A DNA stretch of 64,000 bases from NCBI GenBank assembly GCA_030323885.1, contig CM059198.1, positions 54,982,417-55,046,416 on the forward strand. The letters are read 5' to 3'. Position numbers and translations under genes: made by a program. Below, piece after piece: positions 1-9,399 of this stretch (the stretch's first letter is position 1; each line of letters starts with the position of its first letter). A model generated the notes under the pieces. It ran no database searches and was not told the origin of the DNA. It saw only the letters and a list, made by a program, of their open reading frames with translations. This DNA is from Branchipolynoe longqiensis (lineage: Eukaryota > Annelida > Polychaeta > Phyllodocida > Polynoidae).

Positions 1-610
1 ACTTCCACCACTCAAAAGGATTAAATAGGGCACGTTACAACTCATCATATTGCAAGTGTTCATCTGAGGGAGCAGGGGAGGGATAGCGCGGGGCCTCTTC
101 TCACCACTTCGACCACTCAAAAGGATTAAATAGGGCACGTTACAACTCATCATATTGCAAGTGTTCATCTGAGGGAGCAGGGGAGGGATAGCGTGGGGCC
201 TCTTCTCACCACTTCGACCACTCAAAAGGATTAAATAGGGCACGTTACAACTCATCATATTGCAAGTCTTCATCTGAGGAGGCAGGGGAGGGATAGGGTG
301 GGGCCTCTTCTCACCACTTCCACCACTCAAAAGGATTAAATAGGGCACGTTACAACTCATCATATTGCAAGTGTTCATCTGAGGAGGCAGGGGAGGGATA
401 GGGTGGGGCCTCTTCTCACCACTTCGACCACTCAAAAGGATTAAATAGGGCACGTTACAACTCATCATATTGCAAGTCTTCGTCTGAGGGGGCAGGGGAG
501 GGATAGGGCGGGGCCTCTTCTCACCACTTCGACCACTCAAAAGGATTAATTAGGTGTGGCACAACTCATACTGCAAGTCTTCACCAGAGGGCTCAAGTGA
601 GGGAGATGCT
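1..610. repeat. 105-bp tandem repeat array, about 6 copies
   Basis: The unit begins ACTTCGACCACTCAAAAGG and recurs at 1, 106, 211, 316, 421 and 526, so the period is 105 bp. Copies differ at a few sites only. The last copy decays after about 545. The array lies in the CAMSAP intron downstream of exon 906-1151 (minus strand) and may extend past the window edge. Confidence 0.93.
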
Positions 611-639
611 GTTAGTAGCAATTGACCTTAATAAAATAG

Positions 640-890
640 CACATTGGTAGATTAAGTCTTCGCACAATTCAGAACAATGCTTTGCACATTGCACAGTGTG
701 TTCTGCACACACATCTCAGATTAGCTTTCCATACATTGTAAATTAACTCCGCATACAATTCACAGATTAGTTCTTCGCACATGTCTTCGCACACTTTACA
801 CAGAGTTCTTCGCACACATCGAATATTAGTTAGTTCTCCACACATTTCACACATTAGTTATTTGCACACTTCACAGATTAGATCCATAAA
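640..890. repeat. degenerate short tandem repeat (TTCGCACA.. ATTAGTT units)
   Basis: Words such as TTCGCACACAT, TTCACACATTAG and CACAGATTAG recur every 25-35 bp without a strict period. It is best read as an old, decayed minisatellite. It lies just after the donor site of CAMSAP exon 906-1151 and contains no gene. Confidence 0.6.
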
Positions 891-905
891 TTAAATCCAG
901 CTTAC

Positions 906-1151
906 ACAATTCGCCGATGATCTTGAAGGGATGAGTTGTGTCACGTACAATTGAGAGCCGGTGGACTTCGAAGTTGGCGAAGAGCTCCCCGAGGAAGGCC
1001 AGGAGAGGTACGCGAAGCTGGTCGTGTCCATAGAAGAGGTCATTCAGGGATAATGGTAGCACACCGGGTAAATGTCGATCACAGAAGTCACACACCAGCT
1101 GTACGTTGTAGAGTGAATCCGCAATACCTGGGTTCACCTTCACCGCTACCT
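906..1151 (-). CDS. CAMSAP: CAMSAP/Patronin exon: second half of the CH domain
   Basis: This internal exon of 246 bp encodes about 82 residues. The peptide reads GIADSLYNVQLVCDFCDRHL, then a conserved LSLNDLFYG stretch, then LGELFANFEVH. This is the diagnostic second half of the CAMSAP-type calponin-homology domain, where family members carry a (M/V)xDS(L/I)xNIxLL motif and end in a FxxLFxxFE block. The acceptor is CCTTGTACAG at 1160-1152. The first two bases, AG, complete a codon begun by G at the end of exon 2214-2331, giving Glu. The donor is T|GTAAGC after 906, leaving phase 1. The next exon is outside the window. CAMSAP proteins bind and protect non-centrosomal microtubule minus ends. 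The CH domain is a family marker whose own binding role is less clear than that of the C-terminal CKK domain. Confidence 0.92.
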
Positions 1152-1174
1152 CTGTACAAGGAACACAACCAGCA

Positions 1175-1335
1175 ATTGAATTCAATTTTCTTTTTAGTAA
1201 TAATAAACTTAATTTTCTCTGTTAGCAAGAACAATTCAATTTTCTCTTTTTGCTATAATAAATACAATTTTCTTTGTAATAATAATTCAATTTTCTGTTA
1301 TAATAATAAATTCAATTTTCTCCTTTCGCAATGAT
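1175..1335. repeat. degenerate TTCAATTTTCT / AATAATAA tandem repeat
   Basis: About six units of roughly 30 bp combine ATTCAATTTTCT with TAATAATAA. They sit directly upstream (minus strand) of the acceptor of CAMSAP exon 906-1151. The unit is purine-rich on the coding strand, so it does not supply a polypyrimidine tract. Confidence 0.75.
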
Positions 1336-1756
1336 TGATGAATTTAGTTTTCTCTATATGATACTATTTTGTAGTACACAAGTTAGAGATCATGATAATA
1401 ATAATCTCTAACAAATATCTAATTGGTGCTAATAACATACTTATACACACTGTAATCTGGACAGTCTGATAAAACTGCTATAGGACTGGTGCAGTCTGAT
1501 ACCACTTTATATATTTTGATGAGCGTGTAAGAAAAATACATTTAAATTACACTTTCTACTGCTCTAAATGGCAAAAGTTTGATAGGGAAAGTCATTTTAC
1601 CTACAACATATTACACTGTCCAAATAACAATAGATGATATCACATTAAAAGAAATGTAGCATTCATCAAAAAGATACACACAAAAAAAACCCACCAAATT
1701 GTATAAACCAAATGAACCCATGTAAGGCGCAGAGAGAGGAATTGCACACATGTCTA
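1336..1756. other. AT-rich intron, no feature seen
   Basis: This stretch is AT-rich with no ORF of note, no recognised repeat family and no tandem structure. It is taken as CAMSAP intron. Confidence 0.5.
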
Positions 1757-2080
1757 ATTTTCCCTACTGAAATTTGGATCGATTGTTTCTGAGATAGATA
1801 AATAATACATTAGATTGATCATCATATTCTAGTTTACTTTAGTTTGAAGTAACGATTATTCTAAAAGGCTACTTTTACAGATATCTGAAGTGCAAACACG
1901 CTAAATTAATTTTGGCAATCACGTCAAAGCTCTGACACCATAGGCTTCTGCAGTGACAGGTTCTATTAAATTACCTCAGTATTCCCTTCTATGTAGCAAC
2001 ATATGTTTAATAAGTGCACCGATATCTAAGTCGGATGTGTAAAATCAAATCTAGATAATTGTTTTGATTCTGACTTAAAT
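1757..2080. mobile_element. TTAA-type inverted-repeat element, family A, truncated copy
   Basis: The interior matches the 19.39, 20.49 and 51.63 kb copies: TCTGAGATA, a TTAGTTTGAAGTAAC block, CTCTGACACCATAGGCTTCTGCAG, GCAACATATGTTTAATAAGTGCACC and TCAAATCTAGATAATTG. Both terminal repeats are decayed or missing. Confidence 0.8.
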
Positions 2081-2213
2081 TCATGACAATGATGGGGAGA
2101 GCGCGACTTTTACCTGACATCAGCCTTTTACTCGAGTATATACAGTGTTTATCTGTTAAAAATTGGACTATTACTATTAGAATAAGCGCAACTTGCGCGG
2201 TGTGTGTGCGCAC

Positions 2214-2331
2214 CTGTGATGGGCAGGAGGTTGGGGCAGTAGAAGCTGACGAGGGTGGCGAGGCAGCATCCGTCATTCAGATCCTTCACCAGGTCGGCCA
2301 CCACCGGGATGTCCACCGGGTCGCCGTCCTC
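2214..2331 (-). CDS. CAMSAP: CAMSAP/Patronin exon: start of the CH domain
   Basis: This 118-bp internal exon encodes EDGDPVDIPVVADLVKDLND followed by GCCLATLVSFYCPNLLPIT. The P-x-V-x-DL-x-KDLxDG-C-LA-LxxxYCP pattern is the signature opening of the CAMSAP CH domain. The acceptor is TTGTTGTCAG|GAGGAC at 2333/2332 in phase 0, matching the phase 0 end of exon 4036-4242. The donor is CATCACAG|GTGCGC after 2214, leaving phase 1, which is completed by AG of exon 906-1151. The first ~20 exonic bases and the acceptor are repeated six more times in the intron immediately upstream (2340-2890). The peptide connecting this exon to the previous one is short compared with vertebrate CAMSAPs and closer to Patronin of flies. 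Confidence 0.92.
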
Positions 2332-2339
2332 CTGACAAC

Positions 2340-2890
2340 AACAATCCGACATGAAAGCTGAAATCTGTAAATAATTATCCACCGGGTCACTGTCCTGACA
2401 ACAATCAGCCATGAAAGTGCTATCTGCGGTGATGGGGGGGGGAACTGAAATCTGAAAATAATTACCCACCGGGTCTGACAACAATCAGCTATGAAAGTGT
2501 TATCTGGGGGGGGGGGGGGGGTGGGGGGCGGGGGGGAGCGGAAATCTGTGAATAATTAACCACCAGGTAGCCGTCCTCCTGACAACAACAACCCGACATG
2601 AAAGTGCTATCTTTGGGGCGGGGGGAAGCGGAAATATGTGAATAATTAACCACCGGGTAGCAGTCCTCCTGACAACAACAATCAGCCATGAAAATGCTAT
2701 CTCGGGGGGGGGGGGGGGGTGGGGGGGGGGGGGGGAGGAAAGCTGAAATCTGAATATAATTATTCACCGGGTAGTCGTCCTCCTGACGACAACAATCAGC
2801 CATTAAAGTGCTATTTGGGGGTGGGGGGAAGCGGAAATATGTAAATAAATATCCACCAGGTCGCCCTCCTCTTAACAACAATCAGCCATG
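2340..2890. repeat. minisatellite carrying copies of a CAMSAP 3' splice junction
   Basis: Six degenerate units of 80-115 bp begin near 2380, 2466, 2560, 2649, 2764 and 2850. Each contains CCACCGGGT(C/A)..., the exon-derived part, then CCTGACAACAACAATC, which is the acceptor region on the minus strand, then CATGAAAGTGCTATCT and in most units a G tract. On the transcribed strand each unit has a C tract, then TTGTTGTCAG, then GAGGAC-like exon sequence, so it resembles the real acceptor at 2332. Confidence 0.88.
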
Positions 2891-3248
2891 AAAGTGCTCA
2901 TTCTCTGGGCATTATTTAGGACCCAACCAAGGGGGGCTCTCCATGGTCAAGCTGTGGCTATTAGTGTCATTCAGCCATTAGCTGTTATGGGTGGTGTAGG
3001 CTAGGGACTACTTACAAAGTTGGATAGGCTTTCTCTATTAAGTAGAACTGAAACATGTATAGACTTACGGGTCAATAATTATAGAGAAAGACTAACACTA
3101 GTAACAGTTCACAGTAATAAAGTGCCAAGGAAAGTAGTGAAACCCCTAGATGACTAGTAGTAGTACATTTGAAGCCCTTTGACTATGCCTTATAACTTAA
3201 GTAATTCCACCTTTCCCTTACCTGTCTGACATCACATTGTTAAACATT
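2891..3248. other. intron without recognised feature
   Basis: Ordinary mixed-composition sequence with no ORF of interest and no repeat that I match elsewhere in the window. Confidence 0.5.
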
Positions 3249-3498
3249 CTAGCAACATCTAAGGTCATATCAGGACGGGTACCAACCTGTGAGAGTGTGC
3301 ACTCATGGTGACTTTATAGTGCTGCCACATTCGGAGACCAGGTGACTGGCACCATGCAGTGTTATCCCAGTCACATTTTCCTGATACTGTTCTAACCAAT
3401 CCATGTCCTAACCTATTAATGCCGAGTGCCATGCTAGGTAGCGACAAGTATCAATTTGATAAGAAATTGGTTTGACTTGGCTGGGATTCAAACTCCCT
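3249..3498 (-). mobile_element. tRNA-headed SINE (family S), head truncated
   Basis: Read on the plus strand it shows the family tail block AGCAACATCTAAGGTCATAT, then GACTTTATAGTGCTGCC, CACATTTTCCTGATACTG and GCGACAAGTATCAATTTG. It stops within the tRNA-like head, where a (TAC)n run takes over. It lies in the intron between CAMSAP exons 4036-4242 and 2214-2331. Confidence 0.85.
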
Positions 3499-3576
3499 AC
3501 TACTACTACTAGGTTGGAGCTCAAATAGCCGGTTTGATCTTTCTGGAATATGAATATTTTGATCACCTATATCAAC

Positions 3577-3926
3577 GTATCCATGTACAGAATACATGGA
3601 AAATCATACAGCCAGATCTTGAAACTGCATCACTAAGTGCCCTTTCTCCACGAGCTATTGCTGATATTCGAACATTTTCTTGTAAATAGTAAAATTCCTA
3701 TTCCTATTAAATTAAACTCCTATTGGTTGGTTGTACGTGCCCCACCATGACCTGATATCTCACTCAGTCACATTATCCTGACACTGAGCCAACCAGTCCT
3801 TTCCCTATCCTAATAATGCCAAGCACCTGGCTAGGAAGTGACAAGTATCAATTTTATAAGTCATTGGTTTGACTCGACCGGGAATTGAACTCCCGACCTT
3901 CCGCACGGGAGGCCACCGCATCCGGT
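3577..3926 (-). mobile_element. composite: non-SINE segment joined to SINE S head half
   Basis: Positions 3577-3720 match 14922-15065 closely, from CGTATCCATGTACAGAATAC to ATTAAACTCCTAT. They are followed by TTGGTTGGTTGTACGTGCCCC and the head half of SINE S, ending at CCGCATCCGGT. The same junction occurs at 15.06 kb, so the chimera existed before at least one of the two copies was made. Confidence 0.8.
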
Positions 3927-4035
3927 GAAACTCAGACATGCAGTCACAGATTGGCTGGATCTATACAGAGTAGACAGCACATTCGATCTGAACACCATAT
4001 ACGAATAAAATCAAGCGAGAACATTCAATGCCCAC

Positions 4036-4242
4036 CAGGACCAGGTCCTCTTGTGCTCGTTCACGGACGGCTGTGCAGACTTTGTTGAGCCAGAAGACGA
4101 GCGAGTCCTCGGTGTGGAAGGGTAGCTCGGAAGATGCGTTGAACGAAGTGAACCTGCGCACCGCACTAGATATCCGCTCCACGGTCACCACCTCACACAG
4201 GTAAGCCTGCATCAGCGACTCCATCATCGCCAGGTGTGCACC
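4036..4242 (-). CDS. CAMSAP: CAMSAP/Patronin exon: N-terminal region before the CH domain
   Basis: This 207-bp exon encodes 69 residues in phase 0 at both ends. The peptide starts GAHLAMMESLMQAYLCEV, continues VERISSAVRRFTSF and ends with VFWLNKVCTAVRERAQEDL. Family members show the same order: an (A)HxxxxxxLMxxY block, a VxxxxRRF(S/T) block, and a (V)FWINKV helix. The acceptor is CATTTTCAG|GGTGCA at 4244/4243. The donor is CTG|GTGGGC after 4036, a weak but canonical GT site. It was chosen because the next exon begins in phase 0 and no better in-frame GT lies nearby. A read-through ORF continues past the donor, so the end could shift by a few codons. Confidence 0.9.
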
Positions 4243-4254
4243 CTGAAAATGCAA

Positions 4255-4560
4255 GCGCCAGCATTATCTAACATTGTTCTGTAATTGAAAACTATGGGTA
4301 GCCATGGAAGAGTATATATTTGAGTCTTTTATACCGGTACTACATGCACATGGAACCATGTTTAGTATTTGTAGCATACTTATGAACAAAATAATTGCTA
4401 AAAACAAAAATGGCCATGTCCTGAAATTTATTGTTCCAATTTATTGATGAAACAGCATAAATAATAGACTACAATTAATGATTACAAATAAGTATCGGTA
4501 TATTATTACAGGTCATATATAGACAGGTCGAATCTGTTTCCTAAATATATAAACAGAAGA
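4255..4560. other. AT-rich intron, no feature seen
   Basis: AT-rich sequence between CAMSAP exons with no recognised repeat and no coding signal. Confidence 0.45.
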
Positions 4561-4584
4561 GGATAAGTAGAAGTATAACCCAGG

Positions 4585-4995
4585 AATCAAACAATTAACC
4601 TCCCCTCCCACCCAGAGATTGAACGCTATAATACCTCTAACCAAGAAATCGAACCATGGAGAGCAGACACTAAACTGTTAGCCTGGACATCGCTCCTATG
4701 ATCTTCTATATGGAAAGTGGACACTGCACCGCTATTCCAGGAATCGAAGCAATGTAGCCCAGAAATCAAACCCACCACCTCCCACATGGAGAGCACATTT
4801 TGTATCGCTAACCCAAAAAGCACGACTAGAACCTTCCGTATGGAAAGTGGACACTGCACTGTTAACCCCACAATCGAACCCAGGACTGCCTACATAGGGA
4901 GTGGACATTATACCGCTAGCCCAGAAATTGAACCCACCACCTCCCATATGGAAAGTGGACAGAGAATTGCTAGCAGTTTCATTGAAATCACAACT
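4585..4995. repeat. degenerate ~54-bp tandem array resembling tRNA 3' arms
   Basis: About seven units share AGAAATCGAACCCACCACCT, CATATGGAAAGTGGACACTG and CACCGCTAGCCC. On the minus strand the unit reads GCTAGCGGTGCAGTGTCCAC ... GGTGGGTTCGATTTCTGGG, which contains a good internal B-box (GGTTCGATTTC) placed like the T arm of a tRNA. No unit forms a full tRNA. An array of tRNA-derived pieces is my inference. Confidence 0.6.
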
Positions 4996-4998
4996 GCA

Positions 4999-5395
4999 TA
5001 CTTAAGACCCCACTCACATTAGACTTGCAACCACTTTGCAACCACTTGCGACCCAAACCAACCCTGTTTTTTTCCGAGAAAAAAGGTATATTTGGTCCAT
5101 ACTGGTTGTCGACCCCCTGGTGATCATTTTAGTAGCAAGGAGGTTGCACCAAAAAACTCCTTGCAACAAAAAATAGTCACCAGAAGGTGACAGCTTTTCA
5201 TAGCTTAGTGATCAGTCGGGGACCATTGCCGACTGATCGGCGACTGTGGCACTGCTGCCAAGCACCTGCGAACACTCAGTGATCGGTAGTGTTTCGGTCA
5301 GCGATCAGTCGGGGACTGATTTGCAATCGAACGCCAATTGGTCACAAACTAAGCACTCACCAACGCTTTATTACCATGCTTTTTTTTTGTGCTTT
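4999..5395. mobile_element. probable foldback element with TTAA edge
   Basis: It begins TTAAGACCCCACTCACATTAG, similar in style to the TTAA + AGTCACACC foldback family, and is full of short inverted words (GATCAGTCGGGGAC, GTCACCAGAAGGTGAC, GACTGATCGGCGACTG). I cannot define the right end, so the element call is tentative. Confidence 0.35.
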
Positions 5396-5407
5396 AGTCA
5401 CACACAG

Positions 5408-5743
5408 TTGGTTGGTTGGTTGTTGGAGTTTTACGTCAAGCCAACATCTAAGGTCATATCAGGCCGGGTACAGACTTGTGACAGTGTGCACTCATTGCGA
5501 CTTTATAATACGGCCCCACTGGGAAATCAGGCCACTGCCACCATGACACTATATCCCACTCAGTCACATTATCCTGACACTAATCTAACCAGTCCTTGCC
5601 CTATCCTCGTAACACCGTGCGCCAGGCTAGGAAGCGACAAGTATCAATTTTGTAAGTCATTGGGTTTGACTCGACCGGGAACCAAACTCCCGATCTCCCA
5701 CGCGCGAGGCCAGCGCTCTACCGATTCGGCCACCGCGTTCGGT
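5408..5743 (-). mobile_element. SINE S, near full length
   Basis: It runs from the tail TTGGTTGGTTGTTGGAGTTTTACG to the tRNA-like head ending in CCACCGCGTTCGGT. On the minus strand the head carries an A-box-like TGGCCGAATCGGTAGAGCG and a B-box-like region followed by CGGTCGAGTCAAACC. It starts only 53 bp past the donor of CAMSAP exon 5796-6014. Confidence 0.93.
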
Positions 5744-5795
5744 AGAGGAGAGGGTAAGGAGTAGAGAAGAGGAGGAGAGAGCCGGTGGGACTTAC

Positions 5796-6014
5796 CACTT
5801 TGAATGGCTGTGTGTGGAGGAGCAGTGTTTCCGTGACGGCGGACTCCTTGGAGTCCACCACGTAGATGCCCTTCCTTGACAGTGACTGCATGACGGACCA
5901 GTGGCCCTCCCAGCGCGTGTGCGTGTCGGCCCGGAAGATGTGTGTGCATGCGCGGCAGTACACGTCCGATGACGTCAGCGCGTTCATGATGGAGGGCGTC
6001 AGCTGGGGCGACCC
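5796..6014 (-). CDS. CAMSAP: CAMSAP/Patronin exon: N-terminal region with the SLSRKGIYV block
   Basis: This 219-bp exon encodes 73 residues in phase 0 at both ends. The peptide opens GSPQLTPSIMNALTSSDVYC, then GHWSVMQSLSRKGIYVVDS, then VTETLLLHTQPFKV. The (Q/S)LSRKG(I/V)xVxxS...(I/V)TE string is one of the most conserved blocks of the CAMSAP N-terminal region. The acceptor is TTCATCCGCCAG|GGGTCG at 6016/6015. An alternative in-frame acceptor (GCCCCAG|CTGACG) would shorten the exon by four codons. The donor is AAAGTG|GTAAGT after 5796, a strong site. The next exon (4036-4242) continues with the AHLAMMESLM block as expected for the family. Confidence 0.93.
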
Positions 6015-6084
6015 CTGGCGGATGAACGGAGAAATAGCGAGTTAGGGCCATCGTCGAATGGTTAAAGCGTTTGTTTAACGACAC

Positions 6085-6100
6085 CCCCCCCCCCCCCCGC
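6085..6100. repeat. poly-C run
   Basis: A run of about 15 C follows ACGACA. It is one of about twenty G or C homopolymers of 9 bp or more in the window. Confidence 0.9.
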
Positions 6101-6102
6101 AC

Positions 6103-6890
6103 AAAAAGTAAACATCGGCGATTGGGACGGGGGTCATACAGTGGTTAGAACATGTCTGAGTAACAAAATAATTTCAAACAGGTAAAATAGAGCATAGAAA
6201 TGTATGCCAAAAGAGTATTACAATTGTCGTAAAATTACAAGTGGTGTCCGATAAAACCAACAGTTAAAAATGGAAAATGATTTTTGGGTCAAAACCAGTT
6301 TCCCTCAAAAAAAGGTTAAAGAGTCAAAAGCCAATCAAAGTGACAGCACAGTATTGTTGAAAGAGGTTGTTTTGTTGTGTGTTTTCCTCAAAACTGGTGG
6401 CGCCCCCATCGGCTTCCCACTTCACTAACCTTATAGTTACACCCAGTGTCATATCTGTCGACGCAGGAAAGTACTCGTTGCATTTCACAATTTTCTTATC
6501 CCTTATCCCTCCTCATATTATGAGAAATTGTCTTTTTTTGTTACCCGTGTAACAGGCATATTTAAGAAAAATAATGAAAAGGGTGTGTAGTGGCAAAAAA
6601 AAGTCTCCTCGTTAAGAGAACCTGATTATTTTTTTTTTTGTTAAAGTCCTATCTAACTGTATCAGACATCTTGTCAGATTCTCTACCCACATCACTCTAA
6701 CAGCTGAGAAGGGTTGATTGATTGATTGATTGGTGGTTTGTTTTTTGTTCAAACCATCGCTTTTACATGTAAAAGCAGACAATCAATTATGTGCCAATAG
6801 ACACTAATTAAATTAGAAAGCTCACAATCATATATCTGTGGTCAAGGGAAACAAATTCCCATAGAAAAAGAAAAGTTTCATTAATAATTA
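6103..6890. other. intron without recognised gene
   Basis: Mixed AT-rich sequence with several poly-A/T runs and a short TTGA/TTGATTGATTGATTG run near 6715-6735. The LINE fragment that follows may have its 3' untranslated end in 6780-6909, but I cannot fix its boundary. Confidence 0.4.
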
Positions 6891-6909
6891 ATAGAATCCA
6901 TTTAGTAAA

Positions 6910-7461
6910 CTATATAAGGTGGTACAGTCCAGCTGCCCTCAAAAAGGCTAAAATGTTTTCCTGTTTTACCTTAGTAAAAAGGTCATGCATACTGCCTGCA
7001 GTGTAGAACCGTTGGCGCAGGGCCAAAAAATCAACGCAACTTAGTAAAATGTGTTTGAGTGTCAGTGGGGACTGACACCCAATACATTCAGGGGGAGGTT
7101 CCCCCTTGAGCAGAAAAGCATGTGTAAGCCACGAGTGGCCAACACGGCAGCGGCTAAGGACCACTTGGTCCCGCCGACCTCCCGCATGAGTCTGTGGTGG
7201 CTTTCCCACAGATGGTTCAATTTCTTTAAGTTTATTGATGTTTTCATCCCACTCATGTTGCCATTTGGATTTTATGTGGGTGGCTATTAGTGGTTTCAGA
7301 TCAGAGTGAGGGATCAGACATGGTTCAAGATCACAGTTCAGGGCCTTCTTCGCAGCCCGATCAGCTCGTTCGTTTCCTTGTATGCCAGCATGGCCAGGCA
7401 CCCAGCACAGGTGCTGAGAAGGGTCATGAAGGCTGAATAACTCCAATACTGTAATAGTCAC
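6910..7461 (-). pseudogene. 5'-truncated non-LTR retrotransposon ORF2: RNase H and C-terminal region
   Basis: The reading frame of 183 codons begins inside a ribonuclease H domain. WVPGHAGIQGNERADRAAKK is the classic H-x-G-I-x-GNE-x-AD motif containing the last catalytic Asp of RNase H in LINE polymerases. After it come a helical segment ending KWQHEWDE, a CRVGHSWLTHAFLL block and the Cys/His knuckle-like CIGC-x10-HILLSC, all as in I/Jockey-type LINEs of invertebrates. No reverse transcriptase or endonuclease portion is present upstream, so the copy is 5'-truncated, the usual result of incomplete target-primed reverse transcription. The frame is open to a natural stop. It is on the same strand as CAMSAP and lies in the 4.3-kb intron between exons 10303-10398 and 5796-6014. 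The LINE clade is inferred from motif style only. Confidence 0.88.
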
Positions 7462-7804
7462 GGCTTGATCGCAGAAACCTGCATTTTTTATTGGGGCATA
7501 AATACTACATAAGAATAGCTAGTTTCAAGATATGCAAACCATGAATGGATAGTTGTGAATAGGAAAGTTGTGGCCGCATGTTTTGCTCAGAGATAAGAAC
7601 GAACGGGCTACACTGAAACAGTGAAAGCTTCTATTATGGTGGTTTCCATGGACACTTGGGATGTGCTGCCACCTACTGGTTGCTGAGGAATACCAATACA
7701 AAAGTACCACACTTTCACTAAGAACCAAGACCCACTCAACAAGGCCAAATTGCTAAGGAAGAACCTCATCTTATTTCATAAGAACACATGGAAATTTGTT
7801 GAAC

Positions 7805-7882
7805 TGAGGGGAGGATGGGGGATGGGATGGGAGGGGAGGGGAGGGGAGGAGAGGAGGGGAGGGGAGGGGAGAGGAGAGGAGG
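7805..7882. repeat. GGGGA purine microsatellite
   Basis: Repeated GGGGA/GGAGA units, purine-only on the plus strand. Confidence 0.9.
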
Positions 7883-7923
7883 GCAAGCATTAAAAACCAT
7901 ACCTAGAACTGTTATTCTGTAAA

Positions 7924-8454
7924 GTGCCTGTCACACCATACCGAATTGAGCAACGGACATAAACCGGACAAAGAATTTGCTAGTCCGGTGGTGTTCGGTT
8001 TCAAAATGTACCGAAATGTTGCGCTTTCAGGTCAAAGGCTGACGGATGCTAAACAGACAAGGAATGTATATTAATGAATAGCCACCGGACGATAACCGGA
8101 CAACTGAATGTAAAACAAACGGAGCGGACATATACTGGACACATACCGGACTGTTCACGGACACACCGAAAACATATAATGACCGAATTCCCCCAACACT
8201 GTCAACAGACTCTGCGGGAAGCAAACCGGAGATGTAACGGATGGGTACCGGACATGAACTGGACAAAACGGACACCAACCGTACACGTCAGTCCGGCACA
8301 AGTTTTGTGCATGTTCAAAACTTGCCACCGTACACACCAGACAGAGAACGGACACGCCGGATGCGTACCCTATATAAAACGGACATCGATGTATTTCACC
8401 AGACAGTGTCCATTTTCTATCCGTTTCCCCAGTCCGGTTAGGTGTGACTGAGCC
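7924..8454. mobile_element. foldback element, AGTCACAC family, CGGAC-rich interior (copy 1)
   Basis: The ends are GTGCCTGTCACACCATACCG and, inverted, CGGTTAGGTGTGACTGAGCC. The flanks are TAAA (left, a changed TTAA) and TTAA (right). The 531-bp interior is built of degenerate CGGACAT / ACCGGACA words in direct and inverted order and has no coding capacity. Confidence 0.8.
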
Positions 8455-8828
8455 TTAACCTCTGTATCCATGCTAACAAAGCTTTAATTAAATTAATTAA
8501 ACAAAATTCCTAATAATTAATTTTGCCGCTGTTTCTGGGTCACTTCAATTGAAATAGAAAAATAAATATATAAAAAGAATTTATTATCGTGATACCTTAT
8601 TCTATTACCACTGTTTTCATTACACAAATAAATCGCTTTAAATCAAATATATAAATGAAGAAATAAACTTGTTATGCTGATACTTTATTCTACAATGCCA
8701 AACCTAGCACCTCCTAGCGTACTGCGCCACGTGCTATTTATTGCTTAGACACACCAGACTGAAATACAGGGACATGAAGATGATTTAGGAGCCATAAGTT
8801 GTAGCAGCTCTCCCTCCACTCTTTTCAA

Positions 8829-9160
8829 TTGTTGGTTAGCTGTTAGAGTTTTACGTCCTGGCAACATCTAAGGTCATATTAGGATGGGCACCGACCTGTG
8901 ACTGTGTCCACTCATGGTGACTTTTATAGTGCTGGCTCACTGGGAAATCAGCCCACCAGCACCATGACCTGATTTCCCACTCAGTCACATTATCCTGGCA
9001 CTGAGCTAACCAGTCCTTGCCATATCCTATTAATGCCAAGCGCCAGGCTAAGAAGCGACAAGTATCAATTTTATAAGTCGTTGGTTTGACTCGACCGGGA
9101 ACCAAACTCCCGATCTCCTGCATGTGAGGACTGCGTTCTGCCGATTCGGCCACCGCGTCC
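8829..9160 (-). mobile_element. SINE S, near full length
   Basis: Tail GTTGGTTAGCTGTTAGAG, body AACATCTAAGGTCATATTAGG, and tRNA-like head CGATTCGGCCACCGCGTCC are all present. It lies in the intron between CAMSAP exons 10303-10398 and 5796-6014. Confidence 0.92.
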
Positions 9161-9399
9161 TTTCTTTTCAAAGAAATGCAACCAACCTAAATAGCACAAG
9201 CATTATTCATGCACACACATAAAACTGGTTAAAGAAATGACCAGTTTTGCCGTGTAAATATACTTTAAAGCTGATGTCCGAGTTGCCTTGAAGGAGCCTG
9301 AAGGGCAACAACATTGTCACGGGCGTACTTGTAACGCTGGAGGAGGGAATGAACTAACACTAACACTGTAACTAACAGCCACTCAATGCCCTTAGGCAT

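Noticed and set aside
936..1334. Plus-strand 132-codon frame over the CAMSAP exon
   Set aside because: Shadow of the minus-strand exon 906-1151; its second half is the AT-rich tandem repeat.
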